Source of the DNA: CAYMST01 sp964393115
Lineage (GTDB): Bacteria > Bacteroidota > Bacteroidia > Cytophagales > Cyclobacteriaceae
Reading direction: 5' to 3'
Length of the DNA stretch: 16,773 nucleotides
Assembly: GCA_964393115.1 (NCBI GenBank)
Contig: CAYMST010000091.1
Coordinates: forward strand, 1 to 16,773
Part shown: piece after piece, positions 14,242-16,773 of the stretch
Layout of the letters: each line of letters starts with the position of its first letter
Position numbering within the stretch: the stretch's first letter is position 1
Program-made: the position numbers and the translations under genes
Notes under the pieces: model-generated
Told to the model about the DNA's origin: nothing
The model's database searches: none
Seen by the model: the letters and a program-made list of their open reading frames with translations, nothing else

Positions 14242-15654
14242 ATGAAAAATTTAATATATGTTGTAGTAGTACTTTTCTCCTTAGCCTGCGTGAGGAATGG
14301 AGAAAAGAAACTGGCTTCACTTGGAGAAGCGAAGACGGTCAAAACCAAGGTAGGTCCTCCAATGGGCTGGAATAGCTGGGATGCATTTGGATTCTTACTG
14401 ACCGAGGACAGTTTGTATAAGGCTGTTGATTTTATGTCTAGTAGCCTGAAGGACTATGGATATGATTATATTGTAGTAGATATGGGATGGTACTATCCGT
14501 TGTCTTTTGGTAACAACGATGGGGTCTCCGTAATCAATCCTCCTCAACGAATAGATCAGTTTGGAAGGCTACTACCAGATACCATTAAGTTTCCATCTGC
14601 GGTAGGTGATAATGGTTTGAAATCAATTGGGGATTATATCCATAGCAAAGGGTTGAAGTTTGGACTGCATATCATGCGAGGGATTCCATGGAATGCGTTT
14701 AGCGAAAACACACGAATTCTGGGGACCAAGTACTTCGCTCAGGATATTGCTAATCCAACAGATACATGTGAGTGGAATCATTCTATGTACGGAGTTAACC
14801 CCGATCACGAGGCAGGCATTGAATACTATCGATCATTGATTGCGCTTTATGAATCATGGGGAGTTGATTTTATTAAGATTGACGATATGGCAAGACCATA
14901 TCACAAGGGCGAATTAGAAATTTTTTCAAAAGCGTTGAAAGAGTCAAAGCGTGATATATTCTTGAGTCTTTCACCAGGTAAAGCACCAGTTGAGGAAGCG
15001 GAACACCTAAGTCGTTATGCTAACCAATGGCGTATTTCAAATGACGTGTGGGATCACTGGAGATTGGTGAAACGACAGTTTGAATATTGTCGTGACTGGT
15101 ATCCGCATATTCAGGATAACCACTGGCCAGATGCTGATATGCTTCCACTGGGAAAGCTCAGGCTTACGGGTGCGGACGAATGGGTAGCCAGTTTAATTCA
15201 AGCAGATTATGCTGATGTAAAGGATGAGTACTGTCGTTTGTTACCAAAGGAACAATATACCTTGATGAACTTATGGAGTATTTTCCGGTCACCTATGTTC
15301 TTCGGAGGATATCCACCTCATAATGATAGCCTGACGACGGCTCTACTTACCAATAATGAAGTAATTGAGCTTGATCAATTGAGTGAGAGTAATGAAGAAA
15401 TTTCGTTTCAGGACTCTGTAAGTGTGTGGTTTGCCAAGCATTATAAAAAAGATCGACGGTACATAGCTGTTTTTAATATTTCGGAAGAAGAAAAGCGGTT
15501 TGAATTTCCAGACTCATTAAAACAAGAAAAGATCATAGCAACGAATATTTGGACTCGGGTGGAAAAAGCTATGAATGAGCCTATTTCCCTAAGTCCACAT
15601 GAATCTGTCTTGTATTGCTTGGATAATAAAGACAGTAGGTTAGTGCTGAAATGA
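14242..15654 (+). CDS. GH27 alpha-galactosidase-like lipoprotein
   Basis: A 470-aa enzyme of clan GH-D, family GH27 (retaining alpha-galactosidases and beta-L-arabinopyranosidases). The signal peptide ends near Cys16 (LFSLAC), a slightly irregular lipobox, so a periplasmic or outer-membrane lipoprotein is expected. Key motifs are GPPMGWNSWDAFG (38-50), YDYIVVDMGWYY (74-85), WGVDFIKIDD (206-215; nucleophile Asp214), WRISNDVWD (263-271; acid/base Asp268) and WPDADMLPLG (295-304). The C-terminal ~90 residues form the usual all-beta domain (YIAVFNISEEEKRFEF). It has the MRGIPWNA and MYGVNPDHEAG segments of the Bacteroidota subgroup rather than the classic plant/fungal melibiase form, so the cleaved sugar may be galactose or arabinopyranose. 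Both catalytic acids are present. It is 60 bp downstream of the symporter gene, in the same operon. Confidence 0.92.
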   Translation: MKNLIYVVVVLFSLACVRNGEKKLASLGEAKTVKTKVGPPMGWNSWDAFGFLLTEDSLYKAVDFMSSSLKDYGYDYIVVDMGWYYPLSFGNNDGVSVINPPQRIDQFGRLLPDTIKFPSAVGDNGLKSIGDYIHSKGLKFGLHIMRGIPWNAFSENTRILGTKYFAQDIANPTDTCEWNHSMYGVNPDHEAGIEYYRSLIALYESWGVDFIKIDDMARPYHKGELEIFSKALKESKRDIFLSLSPGKAPVEEAEHLSRYANQWRISNDVWDHWRLVKRQFEYCRDWYPHIQDNHWPDADMLPLGKLRLTGADEWVASLIQADYADVKDEYCRLLPKEQYTLMNLWSIFRSPMFFGGYPPHNDSLTTALLTNNEVIELDQLSESNEEISFQDSVSVWFAKHYKKDRRYIAVFNISEEEKRFEFPDSLKQEKIIATNIWTRVEKAMNEPISLSPHESVLYCLDNKDSRLVLK

Positions 15655-15953
15655 TTCTGTTAGAGTAATGCGTGGTTTCATTACAAGGAACGACTTTTTG
15701 GAAAAACTGCTTTTTGATACGTAATGAAAGATCCACAAGTGTTACGTATTTGTGTAAAGGCTGTTTTAAATGCGGATATAAAATCATGTCATACCCATTT
15801 CGAACGAACTCTTTTGAGAAGTTATCACATGGATTCTATGTAAAATTCAAAGAACTAGCGTTAGATGCGCTTTAATTATTCATAGTTGATGTAGCCAAAA
15901 TTTTCAGGTTGGATCATCACGCCTATTTTCTGTAATGTCAACAACTATCTCAT
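15655..15953. other. 299-bp gap before the regulator, with inverted repeats
   Basis: No convincing gene is present. TTTCATTAC (15676-15684) is complementary to GTAATGAAA (15721-15729), and GTAATG/CATTAC (15665-15670 / 15679-15684) can form an alternative stem. ATACGTAA (15717-15724) pairs with TTACGTAT (15742-15749). These may be the operon's 3' end or operators for the regulator. A 67-codon GTG frame (15672-15875) looks random. No clear promoter boxes are seen before the regulator. Confidence 0.45.
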
Positions 15954-16724
15954 ATGTTAAATCGATTACTCACTTATCTTGCTGCTGCGGCTCTAACGTG
16001 TTGTGTATGGCCTACATGGGCAGCCCCTAAAGAATTGGGCTCTACCTTTCTATTTAAGCTTCCGTTAGAATCTATTCAGATGAATAACCTACATCAGAAT
16101 GGGGTTTATCGAATAGAAAACTCACCCTATTTGATGTTTGAGTTAGGCACGGAAGTGCGGTATTTATTATTTCTGGTCTTAGTTGTTATCGCCGGGCTGC
16201 TATTACTTTCAGCCAGATATCTATGGCTTAAGATTAATGTGTTGAACATGCAGAAGCAGATGTTGTTGCATAAAGCGCATCCGACATCCGAGATATCATT
16301 GCCGGAAATCAAGATCCAGACTAATATAGATGAGCAGATGTCCACCATGGTAACTGAAGATGTGTTAAGTGGTTCTGAGGATAATCAGAAAGACGTTAAT
16401 TTTCTAAGAACTGTGTCGACTCATATTCATAACAACATCTCTGACGTAAATTTTCACGTCGATGAGCTGGCCAGGGAATTGGGGATGAGTAGGACTAGTC
16501 TATATAACCGTTTGTCAGGAGCTACGAATACGTCTGTTGGGGATTACATCAAGACAATAAGGCTTGAAAAAGCTAAGGAGTTGCTAATATCAGGTAGTCA
16601 TACGGTATCGGAAGTAGCGAGTATGGTGGGATTTAAGGACAGAAGTCATTTTTCCACGAGTTTTTCTAAATACTACGATGCACCGCCGATCATGTATTTG
16701 AAGTCGAAACAGCATGTTGGATAG
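15954..16724 (+). CDS. Membrane-anchored AraC-family regulator (kinase-less)
   Basis: This 256-aa protein has an unusual layout. Residues 1-24 look like a signal peptide (LLTYLAAAALTCCVWPTWA). Residues 25-68 are a short periplasmic stretch (ELGSTFLFKLPLES ... GVYRIENSPYLMFELG). Residues ~69-91 are a transmembrane helix (YLLFLVLVVIAGLLLLSARYLW). Residues ~92-145 are a linker rich in Gln and Glu. Residues ~148-250 are an AraC-type double helix-turn-helix: FHVDELARELGMSRTSLYNR, then TVSEVASMVGFKDRSHFSTS and a final FSKYYDAPPIMYL. It resembles the two ends of a PUL hybrid two-component sensor with sensor propeller, kinase and receiver domains deleted. Next to the GH27 operon it probably controls the locus, though with no sensor domain or phosphoacceptor it may need a partner protein. 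It starts at ATG 15954; no Shine-Dalgarno sequence is evident. Confidence 0.85.
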   Translation: MLNRLLTYLAAAALTCCVWPTWAAPKELGSTFLFKLPLESIQMNNLHQNGVYRIENSPYLMFELGTEVRYLLFLVLVVIAGLLLLSARYLWLKINVLNMQKQMLLHKAHPTSEISLPEIKIQTNIDEQMSTMVTEDVLSGSEDNQKDVNFLRTVSTHIHNNISDVNFHVDELARELGMSRTSLYNRLSGATNTSVGDYIKTIRLEKAKELLISGSHTVSEVASMVGFKDRSHFSTSFSKYYDAPPIMYLKSKQHVG

Positions 16725-16773
16725 AAGTGAATATTGTGAAAGATCTTATTTTATCAAAAAACATTACCCAAAG

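Noticed and set aside
15672..15875. 67-codon plus-strand frame between GH27 and the regulator
   Set aside because: GTG start, composition unlike neighbouring proteins, inverted repeats run through it, and no recognisable motif.
1..16773. CRISPR array or intact insertion sequence
   Set aside because: No regularly spaced repeats, no cas genes and no transposase with paired terminal repeats were seen.

Overview
The window looks like part of a Bacteroidota chromosome, most likely a free-living, plant- or algal-polysaccharide-degrading member of the Cytophagales or a related group. The evidence is a canonical SusC/SusD pair, many Cys-lipoproteins with acidic residues after the cysteine, starts without a clear Shine-Dalgarno sequence, and an Rhs fragment of the type common in this phylum. 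No rRNA, intact tRNA, CRISPR array or intact insertion sequence was found.

Layout. (1) Positions 1-1990 form an accessory, scrambled edge: a 3' remnant of a tyrosine recombinase (35-151), a short stretch with direct repeats, nested hairpins and a tRNA-3'-end-like sequence (148-413), an 88-aa immunity-like gene (429-695), and a 5'-truncated, frameshifted Rhs core with a C-terminal toxin-like tip (682-1990). (2) Positions 2002-6557 hold two minus-strand lipoprotein enzymes: a large protein combining a (beta/alpha)8-like glycosidase module with a beta-propeller resembling oligosaccharide lyases, and a GH28 polygalacturonase-family enzyme. (3) Positions 6558-7254 are a 697-bp divergent intergenic region rich in palindromes. 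(4) Positions 7255-15654 carry, on the plus strand, a small surface lipoprotein, SusC, SusD, a sodium/solute symporter and a GH27 alpha-galactosidase-like lipoprotein. (5) Positions 15954-16724 encode a small membrane-anchored AraC-type regulator.

How it fits together. Sections 2-5 read as a polysaccharide utilization locus (PUL). Surface lipoproteins and the SusC/D complex would capture and import oligosaccharides. GH28, GH27 and the barrel/propeller protein would cut a galacturonate- and galactose-bearing glycan. The symporter would take the released sugar across the inner membrane, and the AraC protein would control expression. A pectic or rhamnogalacturonan/arabinogalactan-type substrate is inferred from the enzyme families and is not shown by the sequence.

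The most unusual items are the membrane-anchored mini-regulator, which resembles a hybrid two-component system without kinase and receiver domains, the glycosidase-propeller fusion, and the repeat-bounded recombinase/toxin junction directly against the PUL edge.
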